From: Sandaracinus sp.
Lineage (GTDB): Bacteria > Myxococcota_A > Polyangia > Polyangiales > Houyiibacteriaceae
NCBI GenBank assembly: GCA_020633125.1
Contig: JACKEH010000026.1
Coordinates: forward strand, 1-55,348
Reading direction: 5' to 3'
Length of the DNA: 55,348 bases
The position numbers were made by a program, and so were the translations under genes. Shown here piece by piece: positions 8,985 to 17,006 of this stretch; the stretch's first letter is position 1, and the number at the start of each line of letters is the position of its first letter. The notes under the pieces are model-generated. The model did not search any database, was not told the origin of the DNA, and worked only from the letters and a program-made list of their open reading frames with translations.

Positions 8985-9602
8985 TCAGCGTGAAAGACGC
9001 GCGAGCACGAATGCGCGTCCCAGACCACCGACCGTCGCGAGATGAATCCAGAGAACGGCGACGTTCTCGAGCACCGCCGCGTTGCGAAGCTTGCCGGCAT
9101 CGACGGCCTCGAACCCCGCCGAAGTGGCGAGGACCGAGACCTTCGCTTTTGCCTCGTCGGAATCGCTCGCGAGGAAGACGTCGGCGCGTCGATCGCCGTA
9201 GGCGGGGTCGGCGTGAGTCTCGGCGCCGAACTGATTGAACGCCTTGACCACGTCCACGTTCGGGAACGCGGCAGCGAGCGCCGATGCGTTGGAGCCTTCG
9301 GGCGGTGGCGCCCACACGGGACCTTCGGACCAGCGGATCGGGTTGGTGCAATCGACGAGCACCTGCCCCTCGCGAAGCCCGAGCGCCCCCGCCGCTTCGA
9401 CCGCGACCGAGCCGGGCACCGCGAGCACCACCACCTCCGCGTCGCGCGCCGCCTGGGAGACCGGCCGAACGCGCGCCCCGAAGCGCGCGGCGTATGCGTC
9501 CGTGGTCGCCCGCACCCCGAAGAGCACCTCGTGCCCCGCCTCGGAGAAACGCGCGCCGAGCGCCGCGCCGACGTTCCCCACTCCGACGATGGCGATCTTC
9601 AT
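8985..9602 (-). CDS. F420-reductase-like NAD(P)-binding oxidoreductase
   Basis: A 205-residue single-domain Rossmann protein of the family named for NADPH:F420 oxidoreductase. It starts MKIAIVGVGNVGAALGARF, with the GxGNVG dinucleotide loop at residues 7-12. Further motifs fit the family: VVLAVPG, VLVDCTNPI and VVKAFNQFG. The enzyme should transfer hydride between a nicotinamide nucleotide and another substrate. Whether this copy uses F420 cannot be told, and many family members do not. Its ATG overlaps the stop of the GFA gene by four bases (ATGA), so the two are translationally coupled. The kinase gene follows 18 bases later. Confidence 0.85.
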   Translation of the reverse strand: MKIAIVGVGNVGAALGARFSEAGHEVLFGVRATTDAYAARFGARVRPVSQAARDAEVVVLAVPGSVAVEAAGALGLREGQVLVDCTNPIRWSEGPVWAPPPEGSNASALAAAFPNVDVVKAFNQFGAETHADPAYGDRRADVFLASDSDEAKAKVSVLATSAGFEAVDAGKLRNAAVLENVAVLWIHLATVGGLGRAFVLARLSR

Positions 9603-9976
9603 CGCGCCCCCTCCGTCGCGGGCACGTCGTACCAATCGCCCTTGGACTCGACCCAGAGGTGCCGAACGAAGCGCAGGCCGGTCGGCCCGTCGATCGCACC
9701 GAGCGCGACCATCCAACGATCGCCGACCTCCTTGAAGAGCCGAGCACCGCAGCGGCGACAGAACCCCCGACGCGCATGCTCGGAGCTGTCGTACCAGGTG
9801 AGATGTTCGGCGCCCTCGACCTTCACCGACGCCGCAGGCGCGGCGAGAAACGCCATGTAGTTGCCGTGGCTCTTTCGGCAGTCGTCGCAGTGGCAAGCCA
9901 GCGCGCCGACGCCGTCCGAGACCGTGAAGCGCACGTCACCGCAGTGGCAGCGCCCGCGAAGAGGTTCGGGAGTCAT
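9599..9976 (-). CDS. GFA-family (CENP-V) zinc protein
   Basis: A 125-residue protein of the glutathione-dependent formaldehyde-activating (GFA/CENP-V) fold. Zinc-ligand cysteines are in the expected order: GRCHCGDVRF near residue 10, LACHCDDCRKSHG near 30 and GFCRRCGARLF near 70. Family members include S-hydroxymethylglutathione synthase, though most homologues have no proven activity. The ATG at 9976 gives the canonical short N-terminus (MTPEPLRGRCHCG). It is the first gene of a minus-strand run that continues into the NAD(P) oxidoreductase and the hybrid kinase, which hints at a redox or aldehyde response. That link is inference. Confidence 0.87.
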   Translation of the reverse strand: MTPEPLRGRCHCGDVRFTVSDGVGALACHCDDCRKSHGNYMAFLAAPAASVKVEGAEHLTWYDSSEHARRGFCRRCGARLFKEVGDRWMVALGAIDGPTGLRFVRHLWVESKGDWYDVPATEGAR

Positions 9977-10036
9977 GGCCGGAGCGTGGGGAACTCCAGG
10001 TCCCCGAGGGAGCCCAGTGGGCGAAAACCATCGTTT

Positions 10037-10050
10037 CGTTTCGCGAAACG
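10037..10050. promoter_or_regulatory. Perfect 14-bp palindrome in a divergent intergenic region
   Basis: CGTTTCGCGAAACG is self-complementary over all 14 bases. It sits in the 317-base space (9977-10293) between the divergently read GFA gene and the HEAT lipoprotein gene, with TTTCG half-copies on either side. It is a plausible repressor operator, and nothing else is recognised in this space. It is 61 bases upstream of the GFA start and 244 bases upstream of the lipoprotein start. Confidence 0.35.
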
Positions 10051-10293
10051 TCCGTTTCTCGTCCCTCTTGATCCCCTCGCCCGCTCGTCTAGTATCGCCC
10101 CGCGGAAGTGAGGCCCCGATCGTCGCGGATCGGTGTCGCCGGCGGCAGCTCGGGGAACCCACGAGCCCCCCCCGACCCGGGACGCGAGTTGGTTCCCTAC
10201 TTCCGGTCCGAGGTACTGTATCCTCTCGACTCCGAAGGGGTTTGTGGCGGCTCCCGACCATCCACGGGAGCGCTCGAACCGGGCTGGAAGCAC

Positions 10294-11880
10294 ATGCACG
10301 AGCGACTCTCTTCACGCCGAGGCTCCTTGCTTCGCGGGCTCCTCCTGCTCGCGGGGCTCTCGCTCCTCGCCGGCTGCAAGGTCACGGCGGAGGACATCGA
10401 GTACTGGCAGGGCACGGTGAAGGGTCCGGGCAAGATCGTCGCGGTCATGCTCGCCGAGCGTTATCCGATCGAGCTGCGCACCCAGGCGGCGCTCGCGCTC
10501 GTCGAGATGGAGCGCAACGACCGCGACTACGTCCAGTCGCTGCAGCAGGCGATTCAGACCCTTCAGAGCCAGGACCCCGAGGCGACGCAGCAGATCGTCG
10601 ACGGCATGGTCGCCGGCCTGCAGGAGATGATGCGCGGCGGCAACGAGACCCAGCAGGATCCCGCGCTCGGCCCGCCGCTCTCGCAGGTTCGCGCGAAAGA
10701 CGCGGCCTACATCCTGATTCCGCACGCGAGCCCCGCGACCCGTCAGCAGCTCGTCGCGGGCGTCGTCGGCTGGTACGCGGTCGACTTCGCGGAGCGAAAC
10801 CTCTCGGGCAACTACAGCGCCGAGCAGGTGGTTCGCTCCCTCGGCGCACCCGCGGCCGAGCAGCTCGTCGACGCGATGAGCGCCGAGCAGCCGCAGCAGG
10901 CGCTCATCAAGATCGCCGAGCTCATCGGCCAGATCGGCTCGCCGGCGACGAAGGGGCGTGCCGCGCAGCGCATGGTCGAGATCGAACGCCAGATGGAGGG
11001 TCAGGAGTTCCTCGACTGGCTCAAGGGCAAGATTCGCACGTCGCTGCAGGAGCAGGGCCGCGAGGTCGACGACGGACGCATCACGCTCATCGCCGAGATC
11101 AACCGCGACAACTTCATCAACGAGGGCGCCCTGCCCGCGATGAAGAACCTCGCGAGCGAAGAGGTCGTCCGCGCGCGCCTGATGGAGATCGCGCGGCAGG
11201 CGCCCCCGGCGGACGCGCAGCCGGCGATCGCCGAAGCGGCGAACCTTCGTCGCCAGAAGGCGCTCCAGGCGCTCGAGGGCAACGCGACGGCCGCGGAGCT
11301 CACGGCGCTCCTCGATCTCGCCCTCGACGAGACCAACCCGATCAACGTGCGCGACTACGCGTTCGACCGCGTGGGCGACATCGGGAGCCGCGACGCGATT
11401 CCGCGCCTGTGGCCGCTCGTGCAGACCGCGGACAACGACGTGCTCAAGAAGCGTCTTCGCTGGCGCGCCGGCGAGCTCGTGCTCGCGCTCGGTGGACCCG
11501 AGGTCGTGCCCGAGTTTCTCGCGAAGCTGCCAGCGGACCGCGCGGTCGAATACGAGCCCGAAGAGCTCGCGGGCTACGCGCAGCGCATGAACCAGATGAC
11601 GCCGGCGCCCGTCGCCGTCGCCGAAGCGCAGCTTCGTTCGCCGTCGTGGCATCTGCGCATCATCGGCATCCGATTCGTGGAACGTCACGGTGGCGAAGCC
11701 GACGTCGCGAAGCTTCAGCGCCTGACCTCCGACTCGGCCACGGGTGTCGGCGCGTCGTGGGAGAGCCGCGAGATTCCGACGGTGGGCAAGGTCGCCGAAG
11801 ACGCGATCGCGAAGCTGCGCGAGCGGCTCGCGACGCCGAATGCAGCGGCGCCCGCCGAGGCCGCGCCGGCGGGGGAGTGA
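10294..11880 (+). CDS. HEAT-repeat-like lipoprotein
   Basis: The ATG at 10294 gives 528 residues beginning MHERLSSRRGSLLRG with lipobox LAGC before Lys, a good lipoprotein signal. The longer upstream frame lacks a signal. The mature part is almost entirely helical. HEAT-like units are recognisable by paired helices with Ala/Leu spacing, for example around EQLVDAMSAEQPQQALIKI, VRDYAFDRVGDIGSRDAIPR and a final unit near VGASWESREIPTVGKVAED. Such scaffolds bind other proteins; no catalytic motif is visible. The next gene, the RHH/FHA fusion, follows after nine bases with its own Shine-Dalgarno, so the two probably form an operon and may act in one pathway. Function is unknown. Confidence 0.78.
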   Translation: MHERLSSRRGSLLRGLLLLAGLSLLAGCKVTAEDIEYWQGTVKGPGKIVAVMLAERYPIELRTQAALALVEMERNDRDYVQSLQQAIQTLQSQDPEATQQIVDGMVAGLQEMMRGGNETQQDPALGPPLSQVRAKDAAYILIPHASPATRQQLVAGVVGWYAVDFAERNLSGNYSAEQVVRSLGAPAAEQLVDAMSAEQPQQALIKIAELIGQIGSPATKGRAAQRMVEIERQMEGQEFLDWLKGKIRTSLQEQGREVDDGRITLIAEINRDNFINEGALPAMKNLASEEVVRARLMEIARQAPPADAQPAIAEAANLRRQKALQALEGNATAAELTALLDLALDETNPINVRDYAFDRVGDIGSRDAIPRLWPLVQTADNDVLKKRLRWRAGELVLALGGPEVVPEFLAKLPADRAVEYEPEELAGYAQRMNQMTPAPVAVAEAQLRSPSWHLRIIGIRFVERHGGEADVAKLQRLTSDSATGVGASWESREIPTVGKVAEDAIAKLRERLATPNAAAPAEAAPAGE

Positions 11881-11889
11881 AGGAGCGAG

Positions 11890-12810
11890 ATGGATCAGAA
11901 CAAGAAGACGCTCCGTAGCTTCCAGTGCCGAGACTACCTCTGGGAGATCTTCGGGCAGATGTCGGCCGAGCTCGAGTGCTCGGTGGACTACCTGATCAAC
12001 GAGGCGATGCGTCAGTACGCGCGCTCTCGGAACTACGGCGTGCGTAGCCCGTCCACGCCGGGCATGCCCTCGCCGCGTACCGCCCCGCCGCCGCCGCAGG
12101 CGGGCCCGCCCCCGGGTCCCCCGCCGGCGGCTCCGGCCATTCCGTCGGTGAAGGCGCCGTCCCGTCCGCCGATTCCGAGCGCGCCGCCGCCGCCGCGTCC
12201 CGGATACCCCACCGCCGGTGCGTACGGCGCCGCGGCGGCTGCTCCGGGTTACCCGCCGCAATCGGCCCCGCCCCAAGCTTCGCCGCCCGGCTACGGTGGC
12301 TACCCCTCCGCGCCGCAGGGCGGCTACCCGCCCGCGCCTCCGTACTCGGCGCCGCCCGCGTACCCACCCCAAGCAGCTCCGCCCGCGGCGTACCCGCCCC
12401 AAGCCCCGCCGCCCGGCGCGTATCCCCCCGCGCCCCCGCAACGCCCGAGCTACGGCGGTGCCCCGCCGCGCCCGAGTGCGCCGCCCCCGCTTCCCAGCTC
12501 TGCCGCTCCGGGCCCGATGCCGGGCGCGAAGCCCACCCTCTTCGTCATCTTCAACGGCCAGAAGATCCCGGTCACGAAGGACGAGTTCATCATCGGTCGC
12601 GGCAGCAAAACCGCGGACCTTCCGATCAAGGACGGCAACATCTCACGCCGTCATGCGGCCGTCGTCTTCCAGGGCGGCGCCTTCTACATCAAGGACCTCG
12701 GCAGCACGAACGGCATCGAGCACCTCGGTCGCCGCATCGACAGCAAGCGCATCGACGAAGGCGACGTCTTCGCCGTCTGCGACTACGAGATTCGCTTCAC
12801 GTACCGCTGA
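11890..12810 (+). CDS. Ribbon-helix-helix / proline-rich / FHA fusion protein
   Basis: Three parts are visible in 306 residues. Residues 1-45 (TLRSFQCRDYLWEIFGQM, then CSVDYLINEAMRQYARSR) match a ribbon-helix-helix DNA-binding fold. Residues 50-213 are a Pro/Ala/Gly/Tyr linker. Residues 215-306 form an FHA domain with the phosphothreonine-binding signatures GRGSK (236-240), SRRH (252-255) and GSTNG (271-275). FHA domains read Ser/Thr kinase phosphorylation, so the protein could link kinase signalling to a DNA site or use the N-terminus only for dimerisation. AAGGAG lies just ahead of the ATG. It follows the HEAT lipoprotein by nine bases. No kinase gene is in the window. Confidence 0.85.
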   Translation: MDQNKKTLRSFQCRDYLWEIFGQMSAELECSVDYLINEAMRQYARSRNYGVRSPSTPGMPSPRTAPPPPQAGPPPGPPPAAPAIPSVKAPSRPPIPSAPPPPRPGYPTAGAYGAAAAAPGYPPQSAPPQASPPGYGGYPSAPQGGYPPAPPYSAPPAYPPQAAPPAAYPPQAPPPGAYPPAPPQRPSYGGAPPRPSAPPPLPSSAAPGPMPGAKPTLFVIFNGQKIPVTKDEFIIGRGSKTADLPIKDGNISRRHAAVVFQGGAFYIKDLGSTNGIEHLGRRIDSKRIDEGDVFAVCDYEIRFTYR

Positions 12811-12923
12811 AGCGCCTCGCGAGCACGTGGGCATCGGTCCACTTCTGAGGGCCCCTTCGCCTCGGCGTATTCGTCGCGCTTCGTGCCACGCACGCACGCG
12901 AACGTCTTGGCGCGCGGGACGGC

Positions 12924-13373
12924 TCACGCGCCCAGCCGCTCGACCAGTCTCTCCACGTCCTCGTCGGTGAGTCCGACGGCGGCGTCGGTACGCACGAAGA
13001 AGGCCACGTCGACGATGTCGTCGTCGACCGCTACCCACGTCGAGACTTCGGGATGCGCCTCGAGCCACGCGCGAATCTCGTCGCCTCGCGTTTGACGAAC
13101 GCCGTCGGGCGTTCGATGCAGTCGCGGCGTGATGTCCGCGACGACGAGCCCGAGAAGCGCCGACAGCGCCTCGCGTGAGTGATTCAGGCGCCACGTCGAG
13201 CTCACGACCACGTGGCAGCCGGTGCGTCGCACGAGACCTCGAAGCCGCTCGAGCGCGTGTGGGTCGAGCGCGCTCGGTCCCCACCAGCCCTCGCCCTCGG
13301 GCGCAGGCGGCGCTTCCGCGTCGAAGCGGTCGGAGTTGAGAACCCCGTCGAAGTCGAGGAAGAGCACTCGCAC
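12924..13373 (-). CDS. HAD-superfamily protein (HAD_SAK-like)
   Basis: The GTG at 13373 gives 149 residues starting VRVLFLDFDGVLNSDRF, the HAD motif I with nucleophile and acid/base Asp (DFDGVLN). VVVSSTWRL is motif II, and VAVDDDIVD near the C-terminus supplies motif IV acids. The layout, with a short cap and the STWR context, matches the HAD proteins grouped with 'Swiss army knife' RNA repair phosphatases. A phosphatase is likely; the substrate is unknown. Longer upstream frames are Arg/Pro-rich and not protein-like. It is divergent from the YcxB-like gene. Confidence 0.82.
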   Translation of the reverse strand: MRVLFLDFDGVLNSDRFDAEAPPAPEGEGWWGPSALDPHALERLRGLVRRTGCHVVVSSTWRLNHSREALSALLGLVVADITPRLHRTPDGVRQTRGDEIRAWLEAHPEVSTWVAVDDDIVDVAFFVRTDAAVGLTDEDVERLVERLGA

Positions 13374-13525
13374 GGCGGGAGACTGCGCACGCTCGGGCGC
13401 CGCGTCACCGTCCTCGCCGGACGAGCGGTGTGAACCGACCCATGCGTTCAGATCGCGCTGCGCGCACGACGTGGCCTCCGCACGCGGCTTGCGCCCGCCG
13501 GGTCCTTGGCCCAACACCACCCGCC

Positions 13526-14116
13526 ATGGAGCCGGTCGAAGCACGAGTCGCGCTGGAGGAGGCCGACGTTCGTCGAGGTCTCTTCTTCACGATGACGCGG
13601 CACAGCCCGGGCATGCGTTTCCTGCCGCTCTTCTACGGGCTCGCCATCGTCGCGTTGATCTTCGGCGTGGTCTTGCTCGGCAAGGGCCACGAGCCCTCCA
13701 CGCCGGAGCTCCTCTTCGGCGCGGCATGCCTCGCCTTTCTGACGCTGATCCCGCTCGGCATTCGGCGCATGGCGTCGCAGATGTTCGCGCGGGTTCCGGT
13801 GCGCACGGCGACCTGGCGTTTCCGGCACGAGGGCATTCAGATTCAATCCGGCGACGCGATCACGAGCCACGAGTGGTTCGGCCTCTACCGCACCTACGAG
13901 ACCTCGCGCGCGTTCTACGTGCACGACAAGCCGAGTGTCTTTCACGTCTTGCCCAAGCGCGACCTCGACGCCGAGACGATCGATGCGATTCGCGCGTGGC
14001 TCGCCGCGCGTGCGAAGCCTCGCCGTGCGATCGAGACCGTCGCGTGGATGAGCCCGAGCATGACGATGATCGTGATGCTCGTGTTCACCGCGCTCTGGGT
14101 CTGGCTCGGCGAGTGA
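13526..14116 (+). CDS. YcxB-like membrane protein
   Basis: A 196-residue protein from the ATG at 13526. Two adjacent membrane segments (about residues 30-50, FLPLFYGLAIVALIFGVVLL, and 58-76) precede a soluble region of about 90 residues and a last membrane helix (MIVMLVFTALWVWLG). The soluble part has the YcxB-like pattern: WRFRHEGIQIQSGDAITSHEW, then AFYVHDKPSVFHVLPKR. The family's function is unknown. The true N-terminus is preferred over the 32-codon longer frame, which is Arg-rich. Confidence 0.72.
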   Translation: MEPVEARVALEEADVRRGLFFTMTRHSPGMRFLPLFYGLAIVALIFGVVLLGKGHEPSTPELLFGAACLAFLTLIPLGIRRMASQMFARVPVRTATWRFRHEGIQIQSGDAITSHEWFGLYRTYETSRAFYVHDKPSVFHVLPKRDLDAETIDAIRAWLAARAKPRRAIETVAWMSPSMTMIVMLVFTALWVWLGE

Positions 14117-14240
14117 GCAACGCAGGCCTCTGACCGCGCCCCGTCGACGCCCTCCGGCACGCGTTTCGTGTCGCATCACGCGTACGGCATTCATCTTCGC
14201 GACCGAGGGAATCGCCCTGCCGCCAAGGGGTTTGCTCGCC

Positions 14241-14816
14241 ATGCGCTCGCTCGCGCTCGTGCTCCTCGTCGCGCTCGGCTGTGCGAAGCGCCCCGTGCTC
14301 TACATCTTCGAACCGCCTCCGGTGGGGGCGGCGTACACGCGTCGCGACGTCGAGGTGCACCACAGGCTCGCGGAGGTCTTGATGACCTGCCAGCAGGAGC
14401 TCGACCGACGTTGGGCCGAAGACCGTGCTTCGGTGCGGAGGAAACGCATCCTGCTTGCCGCGCACGCTCTTCTGATGCTGGTCCTCGGGTTGGTTGCGGG
14501 AAACGGGACTCCCCCCTCGATGCGCCCCTGCGACCGAGGGCGCGAGCTCGAGGACGAATGCACCCCTCAAGCGCTGCCGATGATTCACATCGGCCCGACC
14601 TACGCCCCCGACGGCACGTTCGCCGACACTCCTCGCGCCGGGCAGGATCTTCGCGCGGACATCGACGCGACGTTGCGGCAACTCGACGAGCTGCTCGAAC
14701 GCCCCGAGCTGGAGGTCGATCGCGACGCGGTCTTGGTCGCCATCGACCTCCTTCGCCGCGAGTGCACCCCCTCGCCCCTTCCCGGCGATCCGGCACCTGC
14801 TACGCTCGCGCCGTGA
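14241..14816 (+). CDS. Small lipoprotein upstream of ruvA
   Basis: A 191-residue protein with signal MRSLALVLLVALGC and lipid-anchored Cys before Ala-Lys. A second hydrophobic stretch (RILLAAHALLMLVLGLVAG, about residues 75-92) may cross or rest on a membrane. The rest is acidic and helical. I do not recognise a family. Its TGA overlaps the GTG of ruvA by four bases (GTGA), so it should be co-translated with the Holliday-junction genes. A functional link to recombination is not implied by its sequence. Confidence 0.7.
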   Translation: MRSLALVLLVALGCAKRPVLYIFEPPPVGAAYTRRDVEVHHRLAEVLMTCQQELDRRWAEDRASVRRKRILLAAHALLMLVLGLVAGNGTPPSMRPCDRGRELEDECTPQALPMIHIGPTYAPDGTFADTPRAGQDLRADIDATLRQLDELLERPELEVDRDAVLVAIDLLRRECTPSPLPGDPAPATLAP

Positions 14817-15412
14817 TCGGGCGCCTCATCGGAACCATCGGAGACCACGGCATCGACGGCAGCGTCATTCTCGACGTCTCCGGCGTCGGCTACGAGGTCC
14901 ACGTGCCCATTGGCGCGCTCGGGCGTTTGCCGGAGGGCACGACCGTGACGCTGCACGTGCACACCCACGTCCGCGAAGACGCGTTCCAGCTCTTCGGCTT
15001 CGACTCCGTCGAAGGCAAACAAGCGTTTCGCGCCCTGCTCGGGGTGTCGAACGTCGGACCCCGGCTCGCGCTCGCGATCCTCGGCGCGCTCGAGCCGCAT
15101 GCCTTGGCCCAAGCCATCGCGTCGCAAGACCGAAACGCCTTCAAGGGCATCCCGGGCGTCGGCAAGAAGACGGTCGAGCGCATCTTGCTCGACCTCGACG
15201 GCAAGCTCGTCGTGCACGGCAGCGCGCCCGTCGCGCGACCGATCACGAAGGCGCCCGAGCGACCGGTGCCCACGGGCCCCGCGGGCGAGGTCGTGATGCT
15301 GCTGGTGGGCATGGGCTACAAGCGGCCCGAAGCCGAACGCGCGGTCGAGACGCTCGAGCTCGAAGGCAAGGATCTGCAGACGCTGCTTCGCGAGGCGCTC
15401 GCGGCGCTCTGA
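14813..15412 (+). CDS. ruvA: Holliday junction ATP-dependent DNA helicase subunit RuvA
   Basis: RuvA is the tetramer that binds four-way junctions and loads RuvB for branch migration. The 199 residues start VIGRLIGTIGDHG from a GTG that overlaps the previous stop. Domain I (OB fold) spans 1-62 with VSGVGYEVHVP. Domain II carries two helix-hairpin-helix motifs, GVSNVGPRLALAIL and GIPGVGKKTVERILLDL. A flexible linker (APVARPITKAPERPVPTG) leads to domain III, the RuvB-binding UBA-like end (VVMLLVGMGYKRPEAERAV). Length and order are normal. ruvB follows after 26 bases. ruvC is not in the window. Confidence 0.97.
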   Translation: MIGRLIGTIGDHGIDGSVILDVSGVGYEVHVPIGALGRLPEGTTVTLHVHTHVREDAFQLFGFDSVEGKQAFRALLGVSNVGPRLALAILGALEPHALAQAIASQDRNAFKGIPGVGKKTVERILLDLDGKLVVHGSAPVARPITKAPERPVPTGPAGEVVMLLVGMGYKRPEAERAVETLELEGKDLQTLLREALAAL

Positions 15413-15438
15413 GCGCCCACGCGGCCCGAGAGAAATCC

Positions 15439-16473
15439 ATGGGACGAAACGAGAGCCTCACCGGCGAAGCCAGCTCCGACGATCGCGTCTACGACATCTC
15501 GTTGCGACCGTCGCGCTTCGACGACTTCGTCGGCCAAGACCGCATCAAGGACAACCTGCGGGTCTTCGTGGAGGCCGCACGCCGCCGAGGCGACCCCGTC
15601 GATCACGTCTTGCTCAGCGGCCCACCGGGCCTCGGCAAGACGACCCTCGCGATGATCCTCGCCGAAGAACGCGGCGTGACGCTCCACTCCGCGAACGCGC
15701 CGGCCATCGAGCACAAGGGTCAGCTCGCCGCGCTGCTGACCAAGCTCGACGCCAACGACATCCTCTTCATCGACGAGATCCATCGCCTGCCGCCCGCCGT
15801 CGAAGAGAACCTCTACACGGCGGTCGAAGACTTCCGCATCGACATCGTGCAGGGCGACGGCCCCTACGCGCAGACGCTCTCGTTGCCGCTGCATCCTTTC
15901 ACGCTCGTCGGAGCCACCACGCGCACCGCGTTGCTCACGAACCCGATGCGCACGCGCTTCGGCTACGACGCGCGCCTCGACTACTACGCGCCCGAAGAGC
16001 TCGCCAAGATCGTGGCGCGAAGCGCGCGCCTGCTCGCGCTGGAGACCCACGCCGACGCGACCTTCGAGATCGCCCGCCGCGCCCGTGGCACCCCGCGCAT
16101 CGCGAACCGTCTGCTTCGGCGCTCGCGCGACTTCGCGCAGGTCCTCTCGGACGGCACGCTCAACCTCGCCACGGCGCAGAAGGCGCTCGATCGCCTGGAC
16201 GTCGACCACGCCGGCCTCGACGAGATGGACCGCAAATACCTGCGCATCCTGATCGACCACTACGACGGAGGTCCGGTCGGCATCGAGACCCTCGCCGCCG
16301 CGCTCAGCGAGCCACGCGACACGCTCGAAGACGTCTACGAGCCTTACCTGCTGCAGCAAGGCTTCCTCGCGCGCACGAGCCGCGGCCGCATGGCCACGCG
16401 ACGCGCGTACGAGCACCTCGGCAAGAAACGGAAGGGCGGGGAGCCGCCGGAGGGCCAGCAGGGCTTGTTCTGA
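15439..16473 (+). CDS. ruvB: Holliday junction branch migration ATPase RuvB
   Basis: RuvB is the hexameric AAA+ motor that drives branch migration with RuvA. The 344 residues show Walker A GPPGLGKTT (about 61-69), Walker B ILFIDEIHRL, sensor 1 GATTRTALL followed by the arginine-finger region NPMRTRFGY, and the C-terminal winged-helix domain with GGPVGIETLAAALSE and QGFLARTSRGR. The usual TSGPAIE segment reads HSANAPAIEHKGQLAALLT, slightly longer and missing the Gly, a minor deviation. It is co-directional with ruvA and followed nine bases later by a lipoprotein gene. Confidence 0.97.
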   Translation: MGRNESLTGEASSDDRVYDISLRPSRFDDFVGQDRIKDNLRVFVEAARRRGDPVDHVLLSGPPGLGKTTLAMILAEERGVTLHSANAPAIEHKGQLAALLTKLDANDILFIDEIHRLPPAVEENLYTAVEDFRIDIVQGDGPYAQTLSLPLHPFTLVGATTRTALLTNPMRTRFGYDARLDYYAPEELAKIVARSARLLALETHADATFEIARRARGTPRIANRLLRRSRDFAQVLSDGTLNLATAQKALDRLDVDHAGLDEMDRKYLRILIDHYDGGPVGIETLAAALSEPRDTLEDVYEPYLLQQGFLARTSRGRMATRRAYEHLGKKRKGGEPPEGQQGLF

Positions 16474-16482
16474 CGTGGTCCG

Positions 16483-16959
16483 ATGAGAGTTCGGATCCCG
16501 GGGGCGCTCGTACTCGTCGCCATCACGATCGGCTGCCGTCCCTCGGTCCCCGTCGTGAGCCCTGCCGACGTCGCTCCTTCGCGCTTCGAGCTCGAAACCT
16601 ACGCTTCGGAGGAAGACGTTCTGCGCTGCGTCTCCGAGGCTCGAACCGACTACACGTTCACGCACCGGATGCCTGCGGGCGATCACGCGTGCGTGGAGCT
16701 CCTGGGCTCTTCGCCTTGGATCACGCGGTCCTACCGTGTCGATGACGAGCCGACGGAGACCTCCCACGATCTGCGCGTGTGTTTCGTCGGCGACGACCGT
16801 CCGAGGCTGGTGGTCGAAGTGACACGCTTCGACGTGGTGGTCGGATCCGAGCTCACGTGCGGGCATGCGGGTCGCCAACACGTCTACCGCTCCGTCGCGC
16901 CGGAACGTGCGTTCGTCGACCACTTTCGGGAGCGCCTCGCTCCCTGCGCCGCGCCGTGA
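16483..16959 (+). CDS. Small lipoprotein after ruvB
   Basis: A 158-residue protein with signal MRVRIPGALVLVAITIGC and Arg-Pro after the lipid Cys. The mature part holds four further Cys (near LRCVSEAR, HACVELL, RVCFVGD, ELTCGHA), one more near the end (LAPCAAP), and a mixed strand/helix pattern. The Cys could form disulfides in the periplasm or on the surface. No family is recognised. It starts nine bases after ruvB and so probably shares its transcript. Confidence 0.68.
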   Translation: MRVRIPGALVLVAITIGCRPSVPVVSPADVAPSRFELETYASEEDVLRCVSEARTDYTFTHRMPAGDHACVELLGSSPWITRSYRVDDEPTETSHDLRVCFVGDDRPRLVVEVTRFDVVVGSELTCGHAGRQHVYRSVAPERAFVDHFRERLAPCAAP

Positions 16960-17006
16960 CCCCCTCTCGTGGCGCGTCTCGCAAGCGAGCACCACCGAGG
17001 TAAAGG

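Noticed and set aside
10268..10285. Sequence resembling a tRNA T-arm (GGTTCGAGCG on the minus strand)
   Set aside because: No acceptor, D or anticodon arms can be drawn around it.
10312..12441. Minus-strand open frame of 709 codons
   Set aside because: Antisense to the HEAT lipoprotein and the RHH/FHA gene; composition is typical of shadow frames.
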